From NCBI RefSeq assembly GCF_020523985.1, contig NZ_JAIVKM010000001.1, positions 682,001 to 746,000 of the forward strand: DNA of 64,000 nt, written 5' to 3'. A model generated the notes under the pieces. It saw only the letters and a list, made by a program, of their open reading frames with translations. It was not told where the DNA came from and searched no databases. Position 1 is the stretch's first letter. Every line of letters begins with the position of its first letter. The translations under genes were made by a program, and so were the position numbers. The stretch is from Mangrovibacter yixingensis. GTDB taxonomy: Bacteria > Pseudomonadota > Gammaproteobacteria > Enterobacterales > Enterobacteriaceae. This document shows, piece after piece, positions 56,203-64,000 of this stretch.

Positions 56203-57150
56203 ATGGAAAAAGCGGTGATAGCGATTCATGGTGGCGCAGGGACTCTTTCCCGCAGCAATACCAGCCCGGAAACAGCTCGCGAGTATACAGAAGCATTACA
56301 CCAGACATTACTGGCAGGGCAGGCAATCCTCGCGGCAGGGGGAAGTGCGCTGGATGCAGTAACAGAAGCTGTGCGCTTACTGGAAGAGATTCCGCTGTTT
56401 AATGCGGGTACCGGTTCGGTATTCACCCATGCAGCCACCCATGAAATGGACGCTTGTATTATGGACGGGAGGCTGCTTGATGCCGGTGCGGTTGCTGGCG
56501 TGCGCTGCGTGCGTAATCCTATCCTGGCTGCACGAGCTGTGCTGGATAACAGCCCACATGTCCTGTTGATCAGTGACGGAGCTGAACAATTTGCTCGTGA
56601 GCAAGGCCTGGAAATAGTCGCGCCTGATTTTTTTTCCACAGCAGAACGTGCCGCGCAACTTCGTCAGGCCCGCGGCCAGGAGCAAATAGTGCTCGACCAC
56701 GATGTGCCGGTACCACCGATTGCGCCTGATACGAAGTTTGGCACCGTGGGTGCTGTTGCCCTGGATGCACACGGCAACCTGGCCGCAGCGACTTCAACGG
56801 GTGGCATGACCAATAAACGCCCTGGGCGGGTGGGGGATTCACCGTTACCGGGAGCCGGGTGTTATGCCAACAATGCCAATGTGGCGGTATCTTGTACCGG
56901 AACAGGGGAAGTATTTATGCGTATGCTGGCGGCCTACGATGTGGCAGCACTAATGGAATACAGTGGTGTCAGCCTGCCGGAAGCAGCAGATCGGGTTATT
57001 AAAGAGAAGCTGGCGGCGCTTAACGGTGAGGGTGGGCTAATTGCAATAGACCGTGAAGGCCATGTTGTGATGCCTTTCAACACCGAAGGCATGTACCGTG
57101 GTGTGGCTTGGGTGGGTGATATGCCCAGTGTTGGTATCTGGCAGGAGTAG
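56203..57150 (+). CDS. iaaA: Isoaspartyl peptidase / L-asparaginase
   Basis: An N-terminal-nucleophile hydrolase that cleaves isoaspartyl dipeptides and asparagine. 315 residues (E. coli IaaA 321). The precursor self-cleaves before Thr181, in the motif FGTVGAVALDAHGNLAAATSTGG, to give alpha and beta subunits; IHGGAGTLSR at the N-terminus and GRVGDSPLPGAGCYA follow the family. Three bases before gsiA, as in K-12, so co-transcribed with the glutathione importer; it may process peptides taken up by it. Start ATG 56203 with a weak GGACAGAGCTCA site. Confidence 0.95.
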   Translation: MEKAVIAIHGGAGTLSRSNTSPETAREYTEALHQTLLAGQAILAAGGSALDAVTEAVRLLEEIPLFNAGTGSVFTHAATHEMDACIMDGRLLDAGAVAGVRCVRNPILAARAVLDNSPHVLLISDGAEQFAREQGLEIVAPDFFSTAERAAQLRQARGQEQIVLDHDVPVPPIAPDTKFGTVGAVALDAHGNLAAATSTGGMTNKRPGRVGDSPLPGAGCYANNANVAVSCTGTGEVFMRMLAAYDVAALMEYSGVSLPEAADRVIKEKLAALNGEGGLIAIDREGHVVMPFNTEGMYRGVAWVGDMPSVGIWQE

Positions 57151-57153
57151 CCG

Positions 57154-59010
57154 GTGAGTAAGCTGAATCTGCTTGAAAACCAAGTGCTTTCTGTCTCGAA
57201 CCTTAATATCTCTTTTTCCGATGGCAGGCAGGATACTGCCGTGGTGAATAATCTCAGCTTTACACTTGAGCGTGGGCAAACCCTTGCGTTGGTTGGGGAA
57301 TCCGGTGCCGGTAAGTCTGTAGTGGCAATGGCTTTGATGCAACTGACTGACCCGGTGGCAGGTAAAGTGAAGTGCGATGCCATGTTATTGCGCAGGCGCA
57401 ACGATCAGGTGGTTTCTCTAAGTAATATCAGTAAATCGCAATTGCAATCGGTGCGCGGGGCCGATATTGCGATGGTGTTTCAGGAACCGATGCGCTCACT
57501 AAACCCGGTATTTACGGTGGGTGAACAGGTGGCTGAATCTATCCGCCTTCATCAAGGGCTGAGTTTTCGCAATGCGTTACACGAAGCGGAACGGATGCTG
57601 GAACGGGTGCGTATTCCTGATGCCGCGCAAGTGCTGTCGCGCTACCCGCACCAGTTATCGGGAGGGATGCGCCAGCGGGTGATGATTGCTATGGCGCTTT
57701 CATCGCGCCCGGCAGTACTGATTGCTGATGAGCCTACAACAGCCCTGGATGTGACAATTCAGGCGCAAATCCTGCAACTTATTCGCGTGCTTCAGCAAGA
57801 AATGGATATGGGAGTGATCTTTATCACTCATGACATTAGCGTAGTTGCTGGTATGGCTGACCGCATTTTGGTCATGCAGGATGGGAGCAAGGTGGAAGAA
57901 GGTGAAACCACCGCACTATTGAATGCCCCTCAGCACCCATACACCCGTGAAATGCTGGCGTCAGTTTTGCATTTTGGCGCAATGCAGGGTAACCCGCTTC
58001 CCCGTACGTTCCCCAGCCCGAATGACCCGGCAGAAACCATACAGACACAGCAAAATACAGTAAGTGTGCAGGATAAACCTGTGCTGTCGGTGTCTGGCCT
58101 GATAGTGCGTTTTCCAATTTGTACAGGGGTATTTAACCGGGTTACCCGGCAGGTGCATGCGGTTGAACAGCTGAGTTTTGATTTGTGGCCTGGCGAGACA
58201 CTGGCATTAATGGGGGAGTCAGGGTGCGGTAAATCCTCGGTTGGCCGGGCGTTGTTACGTTTAATAGCGGCAAACGCGGGTGTGGTTGACATTAATGGTT
58301 ACCGGATGGACACATTGCAGGGCGCTAAGTTACAGGCTGCCCGCCGGGATATTCAGTATATTCCGCAAGACCCATGGGCTTCTCTGGACCCGCGTATGAC
58401 AGTGGGTGAAACGGTAATGGAACCCTTGCTGATTCACCGGGTTATGAGCCGCGCCGATGCAGGCAAATATGCAGTCGAACTATTAGTGCGTGTTGGGTTG
58501 AAACCTGAACATGCGTTACGTTTCCCTCATCAGTTTTCTGGCGGGCAGCGGCAGCGGATTTGTATTGCCCGTGCATTAGCATTAAAACCGAAAGTGATTA
58601 TCGCCGATGAACCGGTGTCTTCTCTCGACATGCCGATACGCGGGCAGATTATGAACTTGTTGATGTCACTGCAGCGCGAAACAGGCATCGCGTGTTTATT
58701 AATTTCCCATGATATGGCGGTGGTTGAACGTATCAGTCATCGTGTGGCTGTGATGTATTTGGGGCAGATAGTGGAGGTGGGTACACGCCAGGATGTGTTT
58801 GAAAACCCATTGCATCCTTACACGCAGCGCTTGCTCTCAGCCGTGCCGGTTGTTGATCCTGCCCGCAGGCACAGGCCAAGTATCTTGTTGTCTGATGACC
58901 CGCCATCGCCTATACGGCGCATTGGCGATGAGCCTTTTGTTGCGCCGTTGCTCGAAATATCGCCCGGCCATTTTGTAGCCCGTCATCCTATTCTGGGGGC
59001 GGTTTCTTAA
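57154..59010 (+). CDS. gsiA: Glutathione ABC importer ATPase
   Basis: The double ATPase of the GsiABCD glutathione importer, 618 residues (E. coli 623). NBD1 (about 13-265) has Walker [10 protein letters not shown] and signature [15 protein letters not shown]2 (about 310-565) has GESGCGKSS and [14 protein letters not shown]-terminal oligopeptide/dipeptide ABC tail after each NBD ([27 protein letters not shown]) is typical of the Dpp/Opp class. The GTG start at 57154 lies three bases after iaaA. Complete. Confidence 0.95.
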   Translation: MSKLNLLENQVLSVSNLNISFSDGRQDTAVVNNLSFTLERGQTLALVGESGAGKSVVAMALMQLTDPVAGKVKCDAMLLRRRNDQVVSLSNISKSQLQSVRGADIAMVFQEPMRSLNPVFTVGEQVAESIRLHQGLSFRNALHEAERMLERVRIPDAAQVLSRYPHQLSGGMRQRVMIAMALSSRPAVLIADEPTTALDVTIQAQILQLIRVLQQEMDMGVIFITHDISVVAGMADRILVMQDGSKVEEGETTALLNAPQHPYTREMLASVLHFGAMQGNPLPRTFPSPNDPAETIQTQQNTVSVQDKPVLSVSGLIVRFPICTGVFNRVTRQVHAVEQLSFDLWPGETLALMGESGCGKSSVGRALLRLIAANAGVVDINGYRMDTLQGAKLQAARRDIQYIPQDPWASLDPRMTVGETVMEPLLIHRVMSRADAGKYAVELLVRVGLKPEHALRFPHQFSGGQRQRICIARALALKPKVIIADEPVSSLDMPIRGQIMNLLMSLQRETGIACLLISHDMAVVERISHRVAVMYLGQIVEVGTRQDVFENPLHPYTQRLLSAVPVVDPARRHRPSILLSDDPPSPIRRIGDEPFVAPLLEISPGHFVARHPILGAVS

Positions 59011-59052
59011 CCTCAAAGTGGTGCGATGCTGCCCGCTTTTCAGGAGAATGTT

Positions 59053-60597
59053 ATGCGACAACGCGTTGGGCTACGTAGGGGAATGTGGGGTATTGCGTTG
59101 GTGGCCTGGCTCGCCCTGAGCACTCCGGCTATGGCGAGTAAAGATATTATTGTCGCGGTGGGTTCCAATTTTACCACGCTGGATCCTTATGATGCCAATG
59201 ACACGCTGTCTCAGGCAGTTGCAAAGTCATTTTATCAAGGGTTATTTGGCCTTGACCGGAACATGAAAGTGGTTCCGGTACTGGCAAAAGACTGGCAGGT
59301 ATCACCGAATGGCCTGGATTACACAATCACACTGCGCGAAGGTATTAAGTTTCAGGATGGTACGGATTTTAATGCAGAGGCAGTGAAAATAAACCTGGAC
59401 CGTGCCAGAAACCCGGCTAACCACCTTAAGCGTTATAACCTGTATAAAGACATTACCAGTGTGGATGTTCTGGACGATTCTCATGTGCGAATTACGCTGA
59501 AAACGCCGTACTCTGCGTTTATTAACGTACTGGCGCACCCGGCAACGGTAATGATTTCACCCAGTGCCTTGCATCAGTGGGGGCGGCATATTGGTTTCCA
59601 CCCGGTTGGTACTGGGCCCTATGTGCTCGATACCTGGAATACGACAGACTATTTGCGGGTAAAAAAATTCAGCGGTTACTGGCAATCTGGTTTGCCAAAG
59701 CTTGACAGTATTACCTGGCGGCCTGTTGTGGATAACAACACACGGGCATCAATGCTACAAACCGGAGAAGCGACCTTTGCGTTCCCGATTCCTTATGAAC
59801 AGGCCCCTGTACTGAAGAAAAACCCGGACATTGAGCTGGTTTCCACTCCGTCTATCATGCAGCGCTATATCAGTATGAATGTCACCCGCAAACCGTTTAA
59901 CGATATTCGGGTGCGGGAGGCCATTAATTATGCGATTAACCGTGATGCGCTGGTCAAAGTGGCCTTTTCCGGGTATGCCACACCCGCGACAGGAATCATT
60001 CCCCCGACAATAGCTGGGGCAACGCAGTATGCTCCCTGGCCTTGGGATCCTGCTAAAGCGCGGGAGTTATTGCGTGAAGCGGGTTACCCAAACGGTTTCA
60101 CCACCACGTTGTGGTCATCTCATAATCACAGCACGGCTCAAAAAGTGCTGCAATTTCTCCAACAACAACTGGCTACCGTGGGGATTCAGGCGAAAATCAC
60201 GGCGCTGGATGCCGGAAGACGGGCCTCATTAGTGGAGGCAAAAGACCAGGCAGAAAGTGGTGTACGGTTGTTCTATACCGGTTGGTCTGCGTCAACCGGT
60301 GAAGCAAACTGGGCATTGGCTCCACTATTCGCGACACAAAACTGGCCACCTGTGTTATTCAATACCGCGTTTTACAGTAATCCTCAGGTTGACCGTGAAC
60401 TGGTGCTGGCTTTAAAAACAACCAACGAACAAAAAAAGGCCCTTTTATATAAGAACATACAGGACATCATTTGGCATGATGCCCCCTGGGTTCCGCTGGT
60501 TGTTGAAAAGCTGGTTTCGGCGCATCGTAAGCAACTTACCGGGTTTTATGTCATGCCTGATACCGGGTTTAGTTTTGATAATGCAGACCTTCAATAA
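59053..60597 (+). CDS. gsiB: Glutathione-binding periplasmic protein
   Basis: The receptor of the glutathione importer, an SBP family 5 lipid-independent protein. The frame opens at 59026; ATG 59053 after AGGAGA gives 514 residues (E. coli 512). The signal peptide ([20 protein letters not shown], cleaved after AMA) is followed by [19 protein letters not shown]. The DppA/OppA-like signature [24 protein letters not shown] lies near residue 95. It is 42 bases downstream of gsiA and 80 before gsiC. Confidence 0.95.
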   Translation: MRQRVGLRRGMWGIALVAWLALSTPAMASKDIIVAVGSNFTTLDPYDANDTLSQAVAKSFYQGLFGLDRNMKVVPVLAKDWQVSPNGLDYTITLREGIKFQDGTDFNAEAVKINLDRARNPANHLKRYNLYKDITSVDVLDDSHVRITLKTPYSAFINVLAHPATVMISPSALHQWGRHIGFHPVGTGPYVLDTWNTTDYLRVKKFSGYWQSGLPKLDSITWRPVVDNNTRASMLQTGEATFAFPIPYEQAPVLKKNPDIELVSTPSIMQRYISMNVTRKPFNDIRVREAINYAINRDALVKVAFSGYATPATGIIPPTIAGATQYAPWPWDPAKARELLREAGYPNGFTTTLWSSHNHSTAQKVLQFLQQQLATVGIQAKITALDAGRRASLVEAKDQAESGVRLFYTGWSASTGEANWALAPLFATQNWPPVLFNTAFYSNPQVDRELVLALKTTNEQKKALLYKNIQDIIWHDAPWVPLVVEKLVSAHRKQLTGFYVMPDTGFSFDNADLQ

Positions 60598-60677
60598 CCG
60601 TTTGCCCACAATTTTGCAGGTAGTGTAACGAAAGGAACGTTTTTGATTATGAATAATCAACGGGATGTAGCCGCGGC

Positions 60678-61598
60678 ATGTTGACATACATAGCGAAGCG
60701 CCTGCTCGGGCTTATTCCTACACTGTTTTTTGTCAGTGTGCTGGTCTTTCTGTTTGTACACTTGCTGCCGGGTGACCCGGCAAGGCTTATGGCTGGCCCC
60801 GAAGCCGGGCCTGCTGTGGTTGAGATGGTACGCAAGCAGCTTGGGCTGGACGCACCTTTATGGCAGCAGTTCTTGCGGTTTATTGGGCAGTTGTTGCAGG
60901 GTGACTTTGGCACTTCAATGGTTTCCCACCGGCCTGTAGCTGAAGAGATAGCCGTACGTTTTATGCCTACATTTTGGCTGGCTTGTTTGAGCATGGCCTG
61001 GGCGGTAATTTTTGGCTTAATCAGTGGTGTTGTCGCTGCTGTCTGGCGTAACCGTTGGCCCGATTACCTGAGCATGGCTCTGGCAGTAACGGGTATCTCC
61101 TTCCCGGCTTTTGCTCTGGGAATGGTGCTTATTCAAGTGTTTGCTGTTGGACTTGGCTGGTTCCCGGTTGTGGGAGCTGATTCCTGGCAACACTATATTC
61201 TGCCTTCCGTTACATTGGGCGCAGGGGTTGCAGCCGTGATGGCGCGTTTCACCCGGGCGGCATTTGTGGATGTGTTGCAGGAAGAATATATGCGCACTGC
61301 CAGAGCCAAAGGGCTGCGGGAAAGGGTTGTTATCCTCAAGCATGGGTTGCGCAATGCGATGGTGCCGGTTGTTACGATGATGGGGTTGCAATTTGGCTTC
61401 TTGCTGGGCGGGTCTATTGTAGTGGAAAAGGTCTTTAACTGGCCGGGGCTTGGCAGGTTATTGGTGGATTCAGTAGAAATGCGTGATTACCCGGTTATTC
61501 AGGCCGAAGTTCTGTTGTTTTCACTTATCTTTATTTTGATAAACCTGGCCGTGGACGTTATCTACGCGCTACTGAATCCGGCCATTCGTTATAAATAG
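60678..61598 (+). CDS. gsiC: Glutathione ABC importer permease 1
   Basis: A DppB/OppB-type permease, 306 residues as in E. coli GsiC. Six helices are apparent; the first lies at residues 9-30 and [14 protein letters not shown] follows. The EAA loop that contacts GsiA is [25 protein letters not shown] near residue 195. It forms the transmembrane heterodimer with GsiD, whose gene begins 17 bases after. Confidence 0.95.
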   Translation: MLTYIAKRLLGLIPTLFFVSVLVFLFVHLLPGDPARLMAGPEAGPAVVEMVRKQLGLDAPLWQQFLRFIGQLLQGDFGTSMVSHRPVAEEIAVRFMPTFWLACLSMAWAVIFGLISGVVAAVWRNRWPDYLSMALAVTGISFPAFALGMVLIQVFAVGLGWFPVVGADSWQHYILPSVTLGAGVAAVMARFTRAAFVDVLQEEYMRTARAKGLRERVVILKHGLRNAMVPVVTMMGLQFGFLLGGSIVVEKVFNWPGLGRLLVDSVEMRDYPVIQAEVLLFSLIFILINLAVDVIYALLNPAIRYK

Positions 61599-61615
61599 AA
61601 GGGTGAAACGAGCAA

Positions 61616-62530
61616 ATGACGCTGTTTAACTGGCGACGCCAGGCAATTATCAAAGCAATGCCTGTGGTTCATCCGCACCGGGGTACTCCCCCCTGGCGCA
61701 CGTTCTGGAGACGTTTTCGCCGCAAGCCCGTCGCTATGGCTGCGGGTGGTTTTGTTTGCCTGTTGATAATTCTGGCAATCCTTGCACCCTGGATAGCCCC
61801 TTATAACGCACAGACTTACTATGACTACGACCAACTGAATGCCGGTCCTTCACTGGCTCACTGGTTTGGTGTGGACTCCCTTGGGCGTGATATTTTTTCC
61901 CGTGTTCTGGTTGGTGCGCGTATCTCGCTGGCGGCCGGGGTGCTGGCGGTGTTTATTGGCATGGTAATTGGTGCCGGGCTTGGGCTGGTGGCTGGGTATT
62001 ATGAGGGCTGGTACGACCGGCTGATTATGCGCCTGTGCGATGTCATGTTTGCTTTCCCTGGGATTTTGCTCGCTATTGCGGTTGTTGCTGTGATGGGAAA
62101 TGGAATGAGCAATGTGATTATCGCGGTCGCTATTTTTAGTATTCCTGCGTTTGCTCGCCTGGTCAGGGGCAATACGCTGGTATTGAAAAACCAAATGTTT
62201 ATTGAGTCAGTGCGCAGTATTGGCGCTTCTGACTGGGTAATTATAGTGCGCCATATTCTGCCCGGTACTTTGTCGTCTATTCTGGTATTTCTGACGATGC
62301 GCATTGGGCTATCTATTATTTCTGCATCCAGCCTTTCATTTCTGGGAATGGGCGCTCAGTCTCCCACCCCGGAGTGGGGCGTGATGCTCAGCGAAGCTCG
62401 CAGCGATATGGTGATTGCACCCCATGTGGCTATTTTCCCAAGCCTTGCGATTTTCCTGAGTGTACTGGCATTTAACTTATTGGGGGATGGGCTACGAGAT
62501 GCCCTGGAAGGCGACGGCCCTGAATCATAA
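61616..62530 (+). CDS. gsiD: Glutathione ABC importer permease 2
   Basis: A DppC/OppC-type permease, 304 residues (E. coli 303). A hydrophilic N-terminus is followed by a helix near residue 40 ([19 protein letters not shown]), the conserved [27 protein letters not shown] near residue 80 and an EAA loop [23 protein letters not shown] near 200. Last gene of iaaA-gsiABCD. K-12 yliE and yliF, which follow there, are absent; gsiD converges on rimO. Confidence 0.95.
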   Translation: MTLFNWRRQAIIKAMPVVHPHRGTPPWRTFWRRFRRKPVAMAAGGFVCLLIILAILAPWIAPYNAQTYYDYDQLNAGPSLAHWFGVDSLGRDIFSRVLVGARISLAAGVLAVFIGMVIGAGLGLVAGYYEGWYDRLIMRLCDVMFAFPGILLAIAVVAVMGNGMSNVIIAVAIFSIPAFARLVRGNTLVLKNQMFIESVRSIGASDWVIIVRHILPGTLSSILVFLTMRIGLSIISASSLSFLGMGAQSPTPEWGVMLSEARSDMVIAPHVAIFPSLAIFLSVLAFNLLGDGLRDALEGDGPES

Positions 62531-62572
62531 AAGAGCCCGTGATGGGTAATGCCGGTTCTGAAGGGAGTAGAG

Positions 62573-62605
62573 TTAACCCCAGACCATAAAATAGGCCTGG
62601 GGTTA
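62573..62605. terminator. Weak dyad between gsiD and rimO
   Basis: TAACCCCAG (62574-62582) / CTGGGGTTA (62597-62605) with a 14-base AT-rich loop. No T run follows on either strand, so its role as a terminator is uncertain. Confidence 0.45.
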
Positions 62606-62610
62606 GCGGG

Positions 62611-63921
62611 TTAGCGAACCAGTGAGCCCCACAAATCGTATTCGTCGGCGTTTTCCACTTTCACTTTGACGATATCCCCGGCTTTCAGGTGTGTTTCACC
62701 ATTCAGGTATACCGCACCGTCAATTTCAGGTGCATCGGCCATGCTGCGGCCAATTGCGCCTTCTTCATCGGTTTCGTCAATCATAACCAGGATTTCCCGG
62801 CCCACTTTTTCTTGCAGACGTTCTGCAGAAATCTTCTGCTGTAACTGCATAAAGCGGTGGAAGCGTTCTTCTTTGACATCTTCCGGCACCGGAGATGGCA
62901 GTTCATTGGCTGTTGCACCTTCTACCGGGCTGTATTTAAAGCAACCGACACGGTCAAGGCGGGCTTCAGTGATGAAATCCAGTAGCATCTGGAAGTCTTC
63001 TTCTGTTTCGCCAGGGAAGCCGACAATAAATGTCGAACGCAGCGTTAATTCTGGGCAGATTTCCCGCCAGCGCTTAATGCGCTCAAGGGTACGCTCAACG
63101 GCGCCTGGGCGTTTCATCAGCTTCAGGATTCTGGGGCTGGCATGCTGCAGGGGAATATCCAGGTAAGGCAGAATCTTCCCTTCCGCCATCAATGGAATGA
63201 CTTCATCAACATGGGGATACGGGTATACATAGTGCAGGCGAGTCCATACACCAAGCCGGGAAAGCTGCTCACACAGGCTGACCATGCTGGTTTTCACTGG
63301 CTGCCCATTCCAGAAGCCAGTACGGTGCTTCACGTCAACGCCGTAGGCAGAGGTATCCTGAGAGATAACCAGCAATTCTTTTACCCCTGCTTCAACCAGG
63401 CGTTTGGCTTCATCCAGCACTTCACCAATTGCCCGGCTGTCGAGGTCGCCGCGCATAGAAGGGATGATACAAAAGGTGCAGCGATGGTTGCAGCCTTCTG
63501 AAATCTTCAGGTAAGCGTAATGGCGTGGCGTTAATTTTACGCCTTGTTTTGGCACCAGGCTGACAAACGGGTCGTGCTCAGGTTTGGGCGCATAATGGTG
63601 CACATGGCTCAGTACCTGTTCATAGCTGTGCGGGCCGGTGATTTCCAATACTTTGGGGTGGACATCACGGATTTGGTCTTCCTTTGCTCCCAGACAACCT
63701 GTGACGATAACTTTACCGTTTTCGTTTAATGCTTCACCAATCGCTTCCAGTGATTCCTGGACCGCGCTGTCGATAAAACCGCAGGTGTTAACGATAACCA
63801 GGTCGGCATCGTCATAACTGGGTACCACATCATAGCCTTCAGTACGTAATTCAGTCAGGATGCGCTCTGAATCCACCAGATTCTTTGGGCAGCCTAACGA
63901 CAGAAATCCAATTTTTGACAT
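62611..63921 (-). CDS. rimO: Ribosomal protein S12 methylthiotransferase
   Basis: A radical-SAM methylthiotransferase that adds a methylthio group to the conserved Asp of ribosomal protein S12. 436 residues (E. coli 441). The N-terminal MTTase domain carries its cluster Cys in LGCPKN near residue 10, NTCGFID near 46 and GCLGAK near 78. The radical-SAM motif is CNHRCTFC near residue 145, and the C-terminal TRAM domain (about 370-436, [21 protein letters not shown]) binds S12. Complete; AAAAAATGTC precedes with only a weak ribosome site. The last 79 bases of the window upstream of it show no gene. Confidence 0.96.
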   Translation of the reverse strand: MSKIGFLSLGCPKNLVDSERILTELRTEGYDVVPSYDDADLVIVNTCGFIDSAVQESLEAIGEALNENGKVIVTGCLGAKEDQIRDVHPKVLEITGPHSYEQVLSHVHHYAPKPEHDPFVSLVPKQGVKLTPRHYAYLKISEGCNHRCTFCIIPSMRGDLDSRAIGEVLDEAKRLVEAGVKELLVISQDTSAYGVDVKHRTGFWNGQPVKTSMVSLCEQLSRLGVWTRLHYVYPYPHVDEVIPLMAEGKILPYLDIPLQHASPRILKLMKRPGAVERTLERIKRWREICPELTLRSTFIVGFPGETEEDFQMLLDFITEARLDRVGCFKYSPVEGATANELPSPVPEDVKEERFHRFMQLQQKISAERLQEKVGREILVMIDETDEEGAIGRSMADAPEIDGAVYLNGETHLKAGDIVKVKVENADEYDLWGSLVR

Positions 63922-64000
63922 TTTTTATACAGTTCATTGCTCACAATCGGGCGATTATACCCAGTCAGCCCCATGACAGCCACAGCCTGGCGTGTAGCTG

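Overview
This 64 kb window is chromosomal DNA of a member of the Enterobacterales, close to Escherichia, Klebsiella and Enterobacter. Nearly every gene has a recognisable E. coli K-12 counterpart of almost the same length, in the order found around 17-19 min of the K-12 map (ybhA-pgl ... bio ... uvrB ... moa ... dinG ... glnHPQ ... dps ... ompX ... moeAB ... gsi ... rimO). The genus cannot be fixed from sequence reading alone. I saw no rRNA, tRNA, insertion sequence, prophage or CRISPR array.

Layout. 1-9.1 kb: ybhA, pgl, ybhC, ybhB and the divergent biotin genes bioA / bioBFCD around a BirA operator region with two operator-like boxes. 9.1-12.7 kb: an orphan UrtE-like ABC ATPase, then uvrB with a LexA box and upstream DnaA boxes. 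12.7-20.5 kb: ybhK, moaABCDE (ModE box plus Moco riboswitch), ybhL, and the ybhP-clsB-ybhN operon. 20.6-26.7 kb: ybhQ and the cecR-ybhGFSR exporter operon. 26.7-33.7 kb: rhlE (with a candidate leader peptide), SOS-controlled dinG-ybiB, a flavin-reductase-like gene and rlmF. 33.7-39.7 kb: a large autotransporter adhesin preceded by an unusual cluster of six GATC sites arranged in two identical dyads. 39.7-48.9 kb: glnHPQ, dps, rhtA, ompX, mntS, mntR, ldtB, ybiT. 48.9-54 kb: a GH31 glycosidase, an MFS transporter and a divergent LacI-type regulator. 54-64 kb: moeAB, iaaA, gsiABCD, rimO.

How the genes work together. Two sets serve molybdenum cofactor synthesis: moaABCDE makes molybdopterin, and moeB/moeA activate MoaD and insert molybdate. 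The moaA leader carries both molybdate (ModE) and Moco (riboswitch) sensing. The bio genes make biotin under BirA. glnHPQ and gsiABCD import glutamine and glutathione, and iaaA next to gsi processes peptides. uvrB and dinG are DNA-damage genes with LexA boxes. mntS/mntR control manganese. ldtB, clsB, ybhC, ompX and the autotransporter act in the envelope.

Compared with K-12, the backbone is conserved but several junctions differ: pgl/ybhC lacks ybhD-ybhJ, bioD/uvrB has an added ABC ATPase, ybiB/rlmF has a flavin reductase, rlmF/glnQ has the autotransporter, ompX/mntS lacks opgE, mntR/ldtB lacks ybiR, ybiT/moeB has the GH31 cluster, and gsiD/rimO lacks yliE-yliF. The strongest candidate for something undescribed is the GATC-dyad control region in front of the repeat-containing autotransporter, which looks like a possible Dam-dependent switch.
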